Assembly: GCA_010015655.1 (NCBI GenBank)
Contig: ML976665.1
Coordinates: 303,909-367,908, forward strand
Direction of reading: 5' to 3'
From: Bimuria novae-zelandiae CBS 107.79
Taxonomy: Eukaryota; Ascomycota; Dothideomycetes; Pleosporales; Didymosphaeriaceae
Length of the DNA: 64,000 nucleotides
The notes below the pieces were generated by a model. That model worked only from the letters and a program-made list of their open reading frames with translations. It was not told where the DNA came from and ran no database searches. Within the stretch, counting starts at the first letter, position 1. Every line of letters begins with the position of its first letter. The translations under genes were made by a program, and so were the position numbers. Of the stretch, positions 12,680 through 24,624 are shown in pieces.

Positions 12680-13630
12680 ATGGACATCACTGCTGCCCAC
12701 TATCTGGGAATAGTCCTCCAGAGGAAAATGGCGATCCTCGTAGTATTTGTAGATGGAGTTGGCAAACCCAGAGAACATTTCATGGCCGCCTTCCAGGAAG
12801 TATTTCTCGAAGACGTGTCCCAGGAAGCAACTGGCGGCAACACTATCCGGCACAAACCAGCGGCCTCCTTTTGCCATAGTCGGTAATCCTTTGAAGTAAG
12901 TCCTAGCTAAAGTCAGCACTACTATCGCATATCAATCAGATAAGTCGAAAGACCCACCAGAAGCTGTTGCGAACGGTGCGGCCGCGGTGCGGCTTTACTG
13001 GTCCATATACACCATCTGTGGTCGGGACGAGGATCACCTCTTTCACCCATTCAAATAGTCACGTTTTCAAAACTTTCGAGCCTTCTGGGACCCAATCTCT
13101 CATCCCGTGGTCCAGCTGTGGGCCAGGAGCCATCGCCTTGAACTGCACATGGCCCGGACTAGGTGCATGACCTGGGCTACTACGCCATTCGTCGGCCTCG
13201 CGCTTCACAAGTGCTTTGGCCGTAGGGCTGAGGTTCAGAAGGATATCTGCAAACCGATCTTCGACGGCTTGAAAGCTGAGCGTCTTGTACTGTCGCTGTA
13301 TAGCGCTAACCAGCTGCGCATCGTTAACCACGTATATCCTTTGGCTTGGCAAACGGAGCGTCAAAATAGGTAGCTGTGCATATCGCTTTTTAGTCACTGT
13401 TAGCACAGGGCTGCAAGACTGTGGCGGAATCGCCAGGGCTACATTGTGCCTCAAGAAATCGAAATAAGTGTCTAGAAAGACCGAATGCAGGGGTGATGAA
13501 AGGGATTGTGGTTTCGACGGCAAGGGGGCTCGCGTCCATCCTGTGTCAAGCGCAGATAGCCGTGGAGCACGATATAAATGAATTCAAATCCTAATCCAAC
13601 GGTTGTGAGGATTGTATATGCCAAAGCCAT
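12680..13630 (-). pseudogene. Cytochrome P450 pseudogene, N-terminal half
   Basis: The minus strand starts at ATG 13630 with a hydrophobic anchor (MALAYTILTTVGLGFEFIYI), then a proline-rich hinge (TQDGREPP), a stretch AVETTIPFITPAFG reached only through a +1 frameshift near 13530, and PILTLRLPSQRIYVVN followed by QRQYKTLSF, all typical of P450 N-terminal domains. Probable introns lie near 13370-13440 and near 13150. The frame is lost at about 12680 where the transposon block begins. The C-terminal half resumes at 7235, so both pieces were one gene of about 500 residues. Confidence 0.8.
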
Positions 13631-14977
13631 CGTATGTTTAATGACGCACGCAGCTTGGATATCGTGGATGGACGGCGTGTCGGACGTTTAAGCTGACACC
13701 TGGGTTGTCCCTTGGCTAAAACGCCAACACCCTCGATTATTTTCACAGTCTTTAGGCAACCCAAGCCCAAAGCGCAAGCAAAAGAGAGACAGGCTGTCGC
13801 TTCCTTAATTTTCTCAATTGTAAGCATGGCGCTCCTAAGAAGTTCAGGTGTCTAGCGCCGATCCTCCTTTTCTTTGTATATGACCAGCGTAAGGTCTGTT
13901 CACCCTGGTCACACTAGGTGCCCGAACTTCCACAAAGGCTAAAAAAGGGTTTTTGCAACTACTTGTACGTATACATCCTTTAGGGTATGGACGTGCCTAG
14001 CGTGGGGCTGGGGCAAAAGCACCTCGAGGTGGCCACATGGAAGGGAGAATAAGCTATTAATCAACTCCAGCTGATGAATCGGTATATGAAGGAGTTCGTT
14101 TTTGATAAAATGCCACGCTAGGCAAAATAGAAGTTGGCGCGACAAGGCAATAAAAACGAGCTCCTTCGTATGTTCATTGGAATTCAACAATTTTTTGAAA
14201 AGAACTAGGGCCAATAACAGGATCAATATTCGAGAGGCCAAGAACTCATGGGAGGAGAAGGTGCTAGGGACCATGCCAGGAGGCTGGAGCTTGATTTGCT
14301 TTTATTGTCTTTAACGAGTTGAACGGATCATGCGATACACAGCAACTAAGAAATGCATAATAATTGTAGTAATAGAAGGGCGCACTAAAACAAGACACAA
14401 AACTAGGGCAGATATGCGTGGTGAGGGCGCAGGAGGCGGATATTGGGTGGTAGCGATTGTGGATGCGATTAGGAGGCTGGACGAGGTGAGCAGTCTTCAC
14501 CTAGCGGCTTCCTCCGTACGAGAATCTGGCCTCACTGGTAGATTTGCCTGGGCCTCAGCAGTACGGTGCGAAGCTTGCGGAGCGTGAACTGAACTTGGGT
14601 AGGCTAAGCGCAATACTGGTAACATCCAGCGTGATATGAAAGTTCCCCAGGAGAACGTGATGAGAAAAGCAAGGTGAATGCGGTCTCAAATCCAGGAAAT
14701 TTCTAGGTATCTATCATATGAAAACCTATATGGGAGTGCGTCTAGCCCTGTCCAGCCTTGTTTTGCATCACCACGCATTCCTCTACGTAACAATCTTCCA
14801 CCAAAAGTACTTCACGTATTATTCCAAAGCTTCAAGGTCATCTCCTTGTCATTCATCCCTGTGACTATCAAAGGTCTTCCTGAGAGATGGTGCTCGACTA
14901 TTTTTTTCGCCACGTCAACAGCCCAATCTAGAAAGGAGACGTTAGGACTAGAGCGTTTCTAAGGGCTCTGCCACTCA
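13631..14977. other. Intergenic stretch, no supported gene
   Basis: Open frames here are short and show no family match. One minus-strand frame (13939-14274) has a hydrophobic start (ILILLLALVLF) and could be a small membrane peptide, but nothing else supports it. Confidence 0.4.
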
Positions 14978-15508
14978 TCACCGCCTTCTTGGAAGGCCAC
15001 TGTTTTGATCGATTTCGCGAAACAGCATCGTGGTGAACCACAAAAGCCGTCTCTCCGCCTTCTCTTGTTCAAATCCCCGAGTTATCGCTTGATGCAGCAC
15101 GCCCCAGCCAATTTCGTCATCGGGATCCAGCGTATCTAAGCAGTAAAGTGTTGCGATCGCGTTGTCTTTATGGAAAGGGTTGCTTGAAAAGCTGGCATTA
15201 ATCACTTAATATGCTGGTGTGATTCGGTGGAAAACTCGCAGTAGCTGGCAAAATGCCCTCCATCGTTTATGTGCTACGGTTATCGAGCTCGTGCACCAGC
15301 CGTGAAGAATAATATTCCCTTGTGAGCAACTATCCCACCCCGTCATGTAAGCTCTGGTTCCGTGGATGCTATCCCGAATAACATCGACTAGATCCGCCTC
15401 GATAAGTGGACCAGTTTGGCTACTGGAATAGTTCCAGCCGCGTTCTGCAAGTATCTTCCAACAATTCACGAAGAGGTTCGCTACGTCCTCATGGCCGACA
15501 TTTCCCAC
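14978..15508 (-). pseudogene. Broken gene of unknown function, in-frame ochre stop
   Basis: On the minus strand one reading frame runs through a single TAA at 15206-15208. Upstream it reads ...KRWRAFCQLLRVFHRITPAY, and downstream in the same frame VINASFSSNPFHKDNAIATLY...GWGVLHQAITRGFEQEKAERRLLW. The two parts look like one continuous helical C-terminal domain, and a CAA-to-TAA change would explain the stop. No ATG start is visible; a TGA lies just upstream of the frame. I do not recognise the family with certainty. It could be a relic of a larger gene or a degraded member of a fungal multigene family. Confidence 0.5.
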
Positions 15509-17585
15509 GGCCGCTCAAGTAAGACGTTTGCTACTTGGTTGCTCCTATCAGACGACCATGTCTATCATATGGGTGTATGGGCGAAAAAATCTTATAGTGT
15601 GGACACGAATGATCGACAAGATAATTATCACAACAATTTACGAACAAACCTTCTACCCTACGATCATGCCCTTCGGTTCCAGCCGCTCAACATCAAGCTA
15701 CCTAGGGTACCGTCAAATCGGATGACGCTACTGGGTCGCGTGTACGTAGTTTGAACCCTAAAGAGATCATGCTCTGGTACTAAACGTACCAAACGTACCA
15801 AACGTACCATAGGTACCGAGGAAGGATTCTACATGTGGACCCGTTGTTGCTGAGCCCCACTGGGTGTGAGCGTACCGAAGAAGCAGTGTCATAATCCTAC
15901 CTAAACGCGTATCTCAGCACTTGCTTGAACTTATCAATGCACGACAGAGAAGCCAAGCTCGCTACCTCCGCAAAAACTTATGCGTCGCATGGCGTCCCAT
16001 CCCCGAAATCCACATTTGCGAGATCGGCTTCATTGCTTGTTGTCCTCCACACCGCGCACCCCTCACCATCCCCAAACCCATGTACCTCCCCACCCATCAA
16101 CACGCCGGACCCGCCCAACACAATCCACGCTCGCGTCATTCCATAGTAACCCTACCAGTAACTTTACGCTGCAAGCCCAGGGCTCACCCAACACTTTCAC
16201 CTCTTACACCAAACTTCCCCCTCCCACCCTCACCCTCTCCTCCCTCTCACCACTACACACACCCTCGCCATCCCCCAGGGGATGTCCCGCCTGACCATCC
16301 TCCTCAAGCGCATCCGTCGCAAACCTCTCGACGTCTACCTCACCCCTACTCTACTTTTTATCTCCTTTGTACGTGCCCGTCCGCCTTTTCCCTCCCCCTG
16401 CCCTTTAAACCCTACTAACCACCATCCTTAGATCTTCTTCTCCCGCCCTTCACCTCCTCCAGCTCCTCTACTTTTGAAGAAAATAAAGGGGGTTAGATAC
16501 CGCCGAGCGGCTTACGCGCCTGCCGGAGCTGTGCTTGAAAGATGATTGTGACGCCAATTTGGTATGGGTGAGCCGTGCCTTCCTGATGAGATGGTTGATG
16601 AGATAGAGAGGGGAGGCTAACGCGAGGCGTGTCGCAGTATATCGTACGTGGGATGGAGGAACGCGGTGGTGGACGGATAGAAAGGATATCGAGCAAGAGA
16701 ACGCGGCATTGATGGGTGAGGGCGCGCATGGAAAAACGAACAGTCCTTGTGAGAACCCATTCCATGATACCGCCAATTCTGCCCCAACGCTCAAAAAGCA
16801 CCGCACAAAAATCCTAGTATTTTTGAACTAATTTCATTCGATAGTGTACACACCCATGACTAGCTGTCTATGGTCCCCCTCCCCCAGGACCAAAATGGCA
16901 CGCGCATCCAACGCGTATTTTATTCCGCCGCTCCACCAGACCACCCTATCCTTGCAAGATACAGATAAACAAAGCCATGTATGCCAAATCGATGGGTACA
17001 CCGCGAAGGAATGAAAGGCAAGTGCCGAAGAAGCTTGCCGCAGCAAGAAGAAGAGGACCCGGGCTGCTCCAAGGAGCTCAGACAGGCCGGTTTGTTGTAC
17101 GCCAAAAACGCCAGTCCAACAGTCACGTCCTCTGTATGTACACCAGTACCCATCAATACAGGTTACTTAAGGAAAAGGGGTAGGTATATAAATCGTGATC
17201 GCGTATTGTACCTCGTGCCGTGCCATCCGAAATGTTTTCCGAGTGATGGCGATGTGACGTGCGCCAAGGGATGCCGAACGCCCGACCATGCGTTCGAGGA
17301 GGAGGAAGAAAGGGTAAGGTGCTGGAGATTACAAGGAAGTATGGGTAGATGATGAATCTAGTGAGTGCCAAAGGTGATGGGACACAGTCGCACGCTCAGC
17401 GCACTCTAAGTATTGTTTATCTATAGGCCGTAAGTCGGTGTCCTGGACTCCAGTGGGCAGGATGCGTAGGCGCACATCGTGTTTCCCCAGGATGTACAAT
17501 ACAAAGCTAGAAACACAAAACCCAACGCCAGACCGGCGAGTGACTTTGTGACTCCACGGCTATCTTGTGCATCCTCGGAAAACGA
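15509..17585. other. Intergenic stretch, pyrimidine-rich part
   Basis: No gene is supported. From about 16030 to 16460 the plus strand is strongly C/T-rich, which creates long proline/serine-rich open frames that I regard as chance. The right part is the 3' flank of the AtfA gene. A short tandem repeat lies at 15782-15808. Confidence 0.4.
15782..15808 (+). repeat. 9-bp tandem repeat, 3 copies
   Basis: AAACGTACC occurs three times head to tail, followed by the related palindrome GGTACC. The function is unknown. Confidence 0.85.
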
Positions 17586-19767
17586 TCAGGGACTACCTCT
17601 CCCGTAGTTCGCATCTGGTCGCGGTGGTGAGGGTGCGTATACGTACCGGTTCATCATTTGTCCGTTAGGCTGCATAGGCATACCCATGTGCACCCCGTTG
17701 GGTTGCATTTGAGCAATGCCATAAGGGTTTTGATGGTTGATGTCGCTTCCAAGGAAGTTGTTCATGGCCGCGCCGTGCAAGCCCTGGGCTTGGGATACGG
17801 GGCACTCCTTGTGGGCAAGGAGCAGTGTCTTGAGGTTGACAATCTCCTCACGCAGTTGCGTTACGGTGGCGGAGAGAGCGTCGTTTTCAGTGCCGAATAG
17901 CTCCACCTTGGCCTGCAAGTTTGCAAGCCACTGCTTCTTACGCTGACGACATTTGAGAGCAGCGACCCTGGCACGACGTTAGCAATAGCCATGGTGCATG
18001 GCGGTGGGATGAGACTGACCTGTTTCGCTCCAGGAAGTTCTTCCGTTTTTCTTCGTCGGTCATCTTCTTACCGCCCATCTCTTCATGCTTGAGGTTGTCA
18101 TCGTCAGAGTGCATGTCATCGTCTTCGTCACCGATGGAGGGCGCGACGCTCTTCTTTCTGCTGTTGCCCTTGGGTTCATCTGCCTTTCGCTTGGATCCGG
18201 CAACCTGTTTCCCATTGGCGCCACCCTTCTTTCCACGTGAGCGGGTACTTGTCTTCGCCTCCTCACTCTGACCACTTTCTGAGAAGTCTCCAGTGTCCGC
18301 GGAGCCAGTTAAGCTATTGATGGAACCCTTGGTATTCCTTCGGCTGTTGTTATGATTCACGGGCTGTACGGGCATGTGGCCGGCGTGCATTCCCTGCTGC
18401 TGAGGCGGCATGGAGTACTGTTGTTGGCCGTTACGAGCACCACCGTTTTGCGTTGCGAAGGAGAGTAGATCATTGGCGGCGTTACTAACGTCATGATTGG
18501 CAAAGGGATCGTTCTGGGCGCGTCGCTGCTGAGGTGGTTGCAAGGGGAAGTTATTTGACCGATCCATTCCAACGGTGGCGCCTTCAGGTTGAGATGTGGG
18601 GCCCAAGGTAACACCTTTGTTCTGGTTAGCTTGAGCGGCAGCGCGTAAAGCGGACTGCTGGAATTCGGCAGTACCCGGTGTCACACCCGTGCTCTGGAGA
18701 TTGAAAAGGGCTTGGGTGTTAGGACTGGGCGCAGGGAACATAGACCCGCCTCCACCAGGCGTTAGACCAGTGCGCATAGAGGATTCGTTAGGCGTAGGGA
18801 AGCCTCTAAAGGATTCGCTGAAGTAGTCGGTCTGATTCGCAGGACCAGTAAGCATAGCAGGACTCAAGGGTCCTGCGCGTAACGACTGCCAGCCAGGTGT
18901 AATGCCAGGAAGCGGTGACGGTGACGTTATGTTGGCGACAGGGGGCAGAATGGTCTTCCCTGGAGTCTCGGCAGGTCCCGACTGACCACCTGAACATGCG
19001 TTAGCTGGACGAAAAAGGATGGCTTAACTGTGTAAAACATACCAAAAGAAGCTTCGAATGGGTTGGGTTCAACGCTGAAGGTATTGTGCACCCTATGCGG
19101 ACGTCAGCAACATTCAGAGAGGGCGCGACCGGACGGAAGCATCAACCAGTCGGAGAGGTCCACAGGCTCTAAATCAAGCTGCGCATTGATCTCGTCGCGA
19201 ACGAACCGCATCTTCTTGGGCAGAGGTCTGGCAGTCGCGAGAGAGACAGCGCGAAGGCGGTTCAAAGCCTGTGCGGGTCGCTTTGTGTGTATGGGATCAC
19301 GTACGTGTTGAAGTAGTCTGGAGTGTCGCCAGTGGTGGTGGGTTTCGGCGGCGGGCCCAAAGGCGCATTGGTCGTGGCCAGCTTTGCGTCTGTGGTGCTG
19401 GGCTCTTGTGTCGTCGGCGCTGGCAGGAGTCAGCATGGTGCGCACCGCTGATGGGCGGCGACAGCAGTCGCGACCGTGGAGAAGGTACTTACGCTGTGCG
19501 TTGTCGGCAGTTTCGACCTTCACGGGTTCTACAATGGGCGCGGTCAGCGTCACTGTGCAACAAAAGGGCCATGACGACACAGCGACACGATGGATAGCAG
19601 GCAGGAACGGAGGGTGAGTCCGAGGGCAGGTGCATCTAGCGGCGACAAGCAATTGAGGGTATGCGACGGCATCACGTACCTTCTGTTTTGTTAGGAGGCG
19701 ATCTCTTCGCATTATCTTTGGGGCTCGACATGGTTGACGTCGGCGGGTTTGTTGTAGCGGCAGCCAT
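17586..19767 (-). CDS. atfA: bZIP transcription factor Atf1/AtfA (ATF/CREB family)
   Basis: Six exons give 546 residues: 19767-19680, 19528-19493, 19419-19305, 19092-19043, 18989-18020 and 17967-17586; the lengths sum to a multiple of three. The short exon 4 (VHNTFSVEPNPFEASFG) and the start of exon 5 match the osmotic-stress and HRA blocks of the Aft1/Atf1 family. The basic region ERNRVAALKCRQRKKQW spans the last intron and is followed by a leucine zipper (L residues in AKVELFGTENDALSATV and on). The middle is Gln/Asn-rich with an acidic and lysine-rich segment before the basic region. Known members act in the nucleus downstream of the Hog1/Sty1 MAP kinase and bind TGACGTCA. Several such sites lie upstream (20226-20427). 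Confidence 0.93.
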
Positions 19768-22069
19768 TGTGGTGGTTGGAATGACGTCGGCAGGTGACTT
19801 ATGGGAGATCTTCGTCTCACTCCGGAACCGCCCAGCAACCCTTTCTTTCCCACCTCACCAATATTCTGGCTCCGGACCTTTACGGCGCAGCGGTCGCGAT
19901 CGATTCACAGGGATGCCGTTTCTAACAATCAATATGTCAGCCGATGATGCGCGCTGCGATGAGATGGCGGTAATGGATGCGATGCGACTGTCGTGCTGCT
20001 GATGCTGGGGCGTCTCGCAGGCCTTGCAAAAAAAAAGGTGGCAAGCGCGATCGCGGCAGCGGCAACAACGACGACCAAGCAAGCAGCATGCGCAGCAGCC
20101 AGAACAGTTACAGCGTACCCCAGGGGACACTTGCACCCGGTGCAATACCGGAAGTGGGGGTTGCGAATCAAGACTCTGATCTGGCGCAGGCTACTCCTCG
20201 AAGACGTCGACGGGAATGAAAGACGTGACGTCAATACGCGTGCGCCCCTTACCCTGTGCCCTTTGGCTGCACTCGTCTCCGTACCGTTGCGCGAGCGAGT
20301 CTACAAAGACAGTAGTCGGTACCTGGTCGTGAATCCGTCTCAATGCGCGCGAGCGTGGTGTTGCTCGCAAACTTGCTCCGAGGTGAATGGGTGCCGTGAC
20401 GTAGGTGAAGGAGGTGAGGAAACGTCATCGGTCGCTACTGCCCATAGAAAAGCACGGTGGCTCCCTCCCTGCCAAGACCCGCTAGGGCAGCGCCATGCCA
20501 CGCGCCAACTCCATGTTAGCCCGCATTACCAATCACCGCTGGGACGCGCAGCGGTCAATTCACTCTAGCACATCCTCGGTAGGGATTGTCGTATTGCACC
20601 ATTCGCGCGGGCGGCCATTTTGCCGTTAAAGAAGACATGCATTTGTTCGGCAGCACCACCCACGACCTCCGGAGCGTCAACCTCGATCGCTGGCGACGAC
20701 TGCTGGGAAGTCAACAAAGTCGTCCTTTTGTGCTGACGACATCGATGCAAAAGACTGCTTGGTTGCGCCGCAGAAACTCGGAAAAGCAGATGCCATTAGC
20801 GGCAGGCGGCCGATGAGGCTGTCCGATCGCCGTCTGATCTCGCGATCCCGGCTGTTGTTCGTCCTCCTCTTGTTTCGCTTTTTGCGCTGTTGGAGAGCGA
20901 TCGGGGGGTGTATTGCCGTTGGCCAATCGCTTAGACTGCTACAATCTGTCTGCACAATTCTCCACGCGTTGGCGAGGGCTCTCAATCAATGTTACACGGC
21001 CACATGTTCGCCAGTGTGTGCGGCTCTGACAGGGAGTGCTGCAGCTTATTGGTCTTACTGACGCTAACGCCGCGGGAGTCGCGACATGTCTCACTGGGAT
21101 TGTCAGCCATTTCAGATCGTGAGGGAGGGTGAAGTTCGACACCGAAAAGGGAATATCCAGGTTCGGTGATGACAATGGGTCTCTCTCCGTTGGCGGGAAA
21201 CTGTCTCTATCCCGCTCAATCCGGCAGTGATGCTCATCGGTAACGCGTTGGGAACGTAGGGTGTTCTCCAGAAGCACCGGTATACAATGCCGAATGTGCG
21301 ATGTGCGACCACTCGTTCTGTACCACTGCGGCCCGCCGGACGTCGCAGAGCAGGTCACGATCAAGACATCGTACTGCTGGTAGAGTTCTGAGACTCTTTG
21401 CATCAGGGATCATCGAAGTATTGTTGAACCTTCGCTACCTTCACGCATCGTCCAATACTCATCACGATGTCTTTCTCAAATCATCCCACTTGAACAGGAA
21501 CTTCCCAGCAGTCTCCACGAAACCTATCAGCATAATGCGCTCAGCGCGTTCTCAGCCTGTGACTCGACTAAGCAGACATCCTTCAACAAGTTCTCCGGAG
21601 CTTGGGATGCTCGTTCTTTGGTGCCTTTACTCATTTCGTCATGACTACGTCCCAATAAAGGGGAACCATTCGTGTTCCCTTCCGGACGGTACCAATACAG
21701 TCAGACACCCAGCAGTGTGGGCGCCAGTCCGTATTCGCAATTTTCCTCGCGTACCAATGTTCTGCTCCTTCAATAGTCTATATCGACTTGTACAGTCGCC
21801 TCTGCCTGCCGTTGCAAATGTGTCAGATTACGAAGAACGACTCGGAATCAAATTACATATGGGCCGAGAATTGTGGGTTCTTTCTGATATATAAGATCTG
21901 AGGGGTAAAAATTGCAATAAGAGAAAAACTCCTGTATACACGAGCAAAGGCGAAGTCAGTCTAGCATCTGCTTGAAAATGGTACTGGATATGCTCTACGC
22001 ACACGCGATCTCTGCCAAGCTCCGGCACAACCAACACTCCCTCATCCATCCCGCGTCCTCAGCACCTCC
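19768..22069. other. Long atfA upstream region, no supported gene
   Basis: About 2.3 kb separates the atfA start from the 3' end of the SDR gene. Open frames are short, overlap on both strands and match nothing I know. It likely holds the atfA promoter and leader (see the CRE cluster). Confidence 0.4.
20226..20427. promoter_or_regulatory. Cluster of CRE (ATF/CREB) sites upstream of atfA
   Basis: A full palindromic TGACGTCA lies at 20226-20233, about 460 bp upstream of the atfA start. Half or near sites follow: TGACGT at 20397-20402 and ACGTCA at 20422-20427. A further TGACGTCG is at 19782-19789 in the presumed leader. ATF/CREB bZIP proteins bind this motif, so autoregulation is plausible; this is inference from motif and position only. 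Confidence 0.55.
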
Positions 22070-23110
22070 TCAAACTCCTCCGGTGAACGCTCTCTCCCAA
22101 GCATCCCCCGTCCTCGTCGTTTTCCACCCCAACACCTCCCCCGCGACCTCAGCCCTCGTTCTAGAATTACTCGCAAAAACCAGCTCACACGGTTGCGTAA
22201 GCCCATGCATCCACTTCCCCGCGGCATCCTCCAAACTCACACTCTCAACTACCTCCTCCTCCAACACACCCAGCGCCTTCCCCGCCCGCGCAATCCCCTC
22301 TGCGACTTCCCTCCAGCGAAACGTGCCCGTCCCCGCGAACACTATACCCCTCTCCCCCACCGGAGCCACACGCCGCCCCGACGCAAAGTCCACGACTAGA
22401 AGCTCATACAGTGCCGCGAGATCCTCCACATGCACGCAATTCCACTCCCCAGCTCCATCGCCGACGTATCGCGCCTTCCCATCTTCCAGCGCATGCCGCA
22501 TCAGCAGCGGAGCCTGCATCGTCAAGTGATTAAACAGACCAGATCCCACGCCATAGATCGTAGGACTCATAACGGCCGTAGTAGACGCGCCTTCCGCGAG
22601 CGCCGTCTCAGTAGCCGTGATGGTAGCCGTGCGCTGCGGATACGGCTCCTGCGCATCGCGCTGCTTGAGGTACGCGAAGAGATCTGCGTCCTTGTCACTG
22701 AAGTTGCGGGACTCGGTGAGGGCGCCGGTGATGGGGCGGTCCGCGAGGTTGGCCGTGCTGTCTGTGCGGATGAAGTAGACGTCTGCGCCGGGGTTGGTCG
22801 CTTTGCGCTGGGCGAGGCCTTTGATGAAGGATTTCATAGAGACGAGATGGAACCCGCTGGTGCAGTGGATGACGATATCGTTTTGGGATGCTGCGGCTGT
22901 GATGGCGGTGGCGTCGTCAAGGTCGTGAATGGTGTAGACGTGGGCGATGCGGGTGTCTGGGCGGAACGTGTCGGCGCGAGCGTTCTCGCGCGTGAGCACA
23001 TTCAGCTCGAGACTACGCGTGGTGGTGTTCTTGGAGTTGAGGAGATGGTTTAATACTGTGCCGCCCATGTAGCCGGTTGGACCAGTGACGAGAACTTTCG
23101 TAGGCGCCAT
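22070..23110 (-). CDS. NmrA-like / extended SDR NAD(P)-binding protein
   Basis: This is a single-exon gene of 346 residues starting at ATG 23110. The N-terminus holds the Rossmann motif VTGPTGYMGGTVL (GxxGxxG, residues 8-20), followed by a first hydrophobic strand set and NDIVIHCTSG around residue 80, as in extended short-chain dehydrogenases. Around residue 190 is SPTIYGVGSGLFN, and WNCVHVEDLAALYELL around 230 is the usual substrate-domain helix of NAD-dependent epimerase/NmrA-like proteins. A cytosolic NAD(P)-dependent or redox-sensing role is likely; the substrate cannot be told. The length is normal for the family and no break is seen. Confidence 0.85.
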   Translation of the reverse strand: MAPTKVLVTGPTGYMGGTVLNHLLNSKNTTTRSLELNVLTRENARADTFRPDTRIAHVYTIHDLDDATAITAAASQNDIVIHCTSGFHLVSMKSFIKGLAQRKATNPGADVYFIRTDSTANLADRPITGALTESRNFSDKDADLFAYLKQRDAQEPYPQRTATITATETALAEGASTTAVMSPTIYGVGSGLFNHLTMQAPLLMRHALEDGKARYVGDGAGEWNCVHVEDLAALYELLVVDFASGRRVAPVGERGIVFAGTGTFRWREVAEGIARAGKALGVLEEEVVESVSLEDAAGKWMHGLTQPCELVFASNSRTRAEVAGEVLGWKTTRTGDAWERAFTGGV

Positions 23111-23430
23111 GGTGTAGATTTATAGCGCGATGGGATAGAATATGTGGTCAATGATGACTAGATTTGAGCGCGTTCGTAATATTTATCCACTGTTGGAGGA
23201 GATGCCATTAATATATGTACACTTGGGGCGCAGTTCAGCGTTCCGTTTTGGGCCGTCAACCTCAGCGTCGCAAAAGGCTTGCTGCTTCGAGAATTTCCGC
23301 TGCGAACGATTAAAACCTGATGTGTTGCAGCGCTCCCGATTCCTGGTGATATAGAGGGTGTTAACCACAGGGCGTAGAACCAGATCGACTGAGCGATCGG
23401 GGTCTCAGGTATGTATGTCTATGTGGAGTA

Positions 23431-24624
23431 TTATATGGGCTTCGCTCTCTTGAACGACCAGAGTTCGGCTCTATTCGGCCTCCACTTGTCCCGATTCTGG
23501 CAGAGCGTGTTTTCAGGTATATTGTCGTCACACCTTTTTGCTGAAGTTTTCCAGACATCGAACACTATCTGGTCTCGCCCCTGATCATCTTTGATATTGA
23601 AGTTGCTTAAAAACACAGATGGACACTGCGAGCAATGACATCGAGCTTCTGGAACAGGTCCTTGATGCGGTAGCCAGTGCGCGATAGAAGAGTCTGCTGG
23701 AAATGTTGCGTCGTCTGGATCTCGGTATTGAACTTTCGACGCGTATACATGTGGGCACAGGTAGAGCTTGCGCAGTATGGCATAGCGTTGCGAGGTGCTG
23801 AACGAAGTCCATGGCAACGGTATGGAGATGCGATATTGGATGTGCACCAAGACAGTGAAAGAAGAGCCACTTCTAAGTATCCGTGGTTGTGCTTCGTAGT
23901 GTATCGGAATGCCGAGATCGGTGCAGAGGTCCTGAAACCCAGCATGATCAAGCACGCCCCGGTCAGATGAAGAGAGAGGCTTGTGGCAGGTCCCAGCACA
24001 GGCCAACAGCGAGGAGCAAATTTCGAATTGTCCATCATGTTGGTAATACTCAATGACCTTGCGCTCCAAGAAAGCAGAAAACCCATAGACCGTGGACGGT
24101 ATCCGGTCACCAGCCCGGTGCATTTTTAGACAGGGCCAAGCGTGTTCAGAAGTATAAGGCCTGAACGTCTGACAATCGATACAAGGTGCCCATGCGGGAG
24201 TATCTTTTTCCAACTCGTTCCAGGTATAAGGATTGATCCAGTGGTTGTTGTTTGCTTTCAGTCTAGCGCTACCGACTTTGTGGTATAGAGTACGGTTTAA
24301 GCAGCCTAGCATAACTGGGAGGTCGTGAGGTAGGTAACTCACGATATGTTGGATGAGTTCAGTGGGTAAGGTTTCCAATCGAGACGGTGAATCCGCGACA
24401 ATTTTGGGCATAGGCTCGACAGTCGTGCGATGTTCTTTCTCGCATCGCATGCAGTACCAAGACTCTGGAACGTCTTTCAGGTCCGCCGAGCTCCCAAAAA
24501 TGTTTGAATGGAACTCGCAACGTCCTTGGCCGGGACAGGGAAGAATGTCAGGCAGAAATAGAGATCCTGGAGGGCATACCATCATGACGGACGCATTCAA
24601 ATGGTTCGTGGTGCGACAGTGCAT
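23431..24624 (-). CDS. F-box domain protein
   Basis: This single-exon gene encodes 397 residues and starts at ATG 24624. A cysteine-rich N-terminus (residues 18-65, with CPGQGRCEFH and WYCMRCEKEH) may bind zinc. Around residues 83-125 lies an F-box-like stretch (LETLPTELIQHIVSYLPH...MLGCLNRTLYHKV). The rest has scattered Cys pairs (CIDCQTF, CHCSQCPS) and no repeat I recognise. F-box proteins bring substrates to SCF ubiquitin ligases through Skp1; the partner is unknown. It is transcribed away from the helical-protein gene at 25206, with about 580 bp between them. Confidence 0.65.
   Translation of the reverse strand: MHCRTTNHLNASVMMVCPPGSLFLPDILPCPGQGRCEFHSNIFGSSADLKDVPESWYCMRCEKEHRTTVEPMPKIVADSPSRLETLPTELIQHIVSYLPHDLPVMLGCLNRTLYHKVGSARLKANNNHWINPYTWNELEKDTPAWAPCIDCQTFRPYTSEHAWPCLKMHRAGDRIPSTVYGFSAFLERKVIEYYQHDGQFEICSSLLACAGTCHKPLSSSDRGVLDHAGFQDLCTDLGIPIHYEAQPRILRSGSSFTVLVHIQYRISIPLPWTSFSTSQRYAILRKLYLCPHVYASKVQYRDPDDATFPADSSIAHWLPHQGPVPEARCHCSQCPSVFLSNFNIKDDQGRDQIVFDVWKTSAKRCDDNIPENTLCQNRDKWRPNRAELWSFKRAKPI

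Noticed and set aside
15921..16418. 165-residue open frame on the plus strand
   Set aside because: Extremely Pro/Ser-rich because the strand is C/T-rich; no motif and several overlapping frames of the same kind.
16981..17352. 123-residue frame on the plus strand behind atfA
   Set aside because: Lies in the 3' flank of atfA with no motif; Glu-rich stretch comes from a GGAGGA repeat.
21301..21894. 197-residue open frame upstream of the SDR gene
   Set aside because: No family resemblance, mixed composition, overlapped by other equally long frames on the other strand.
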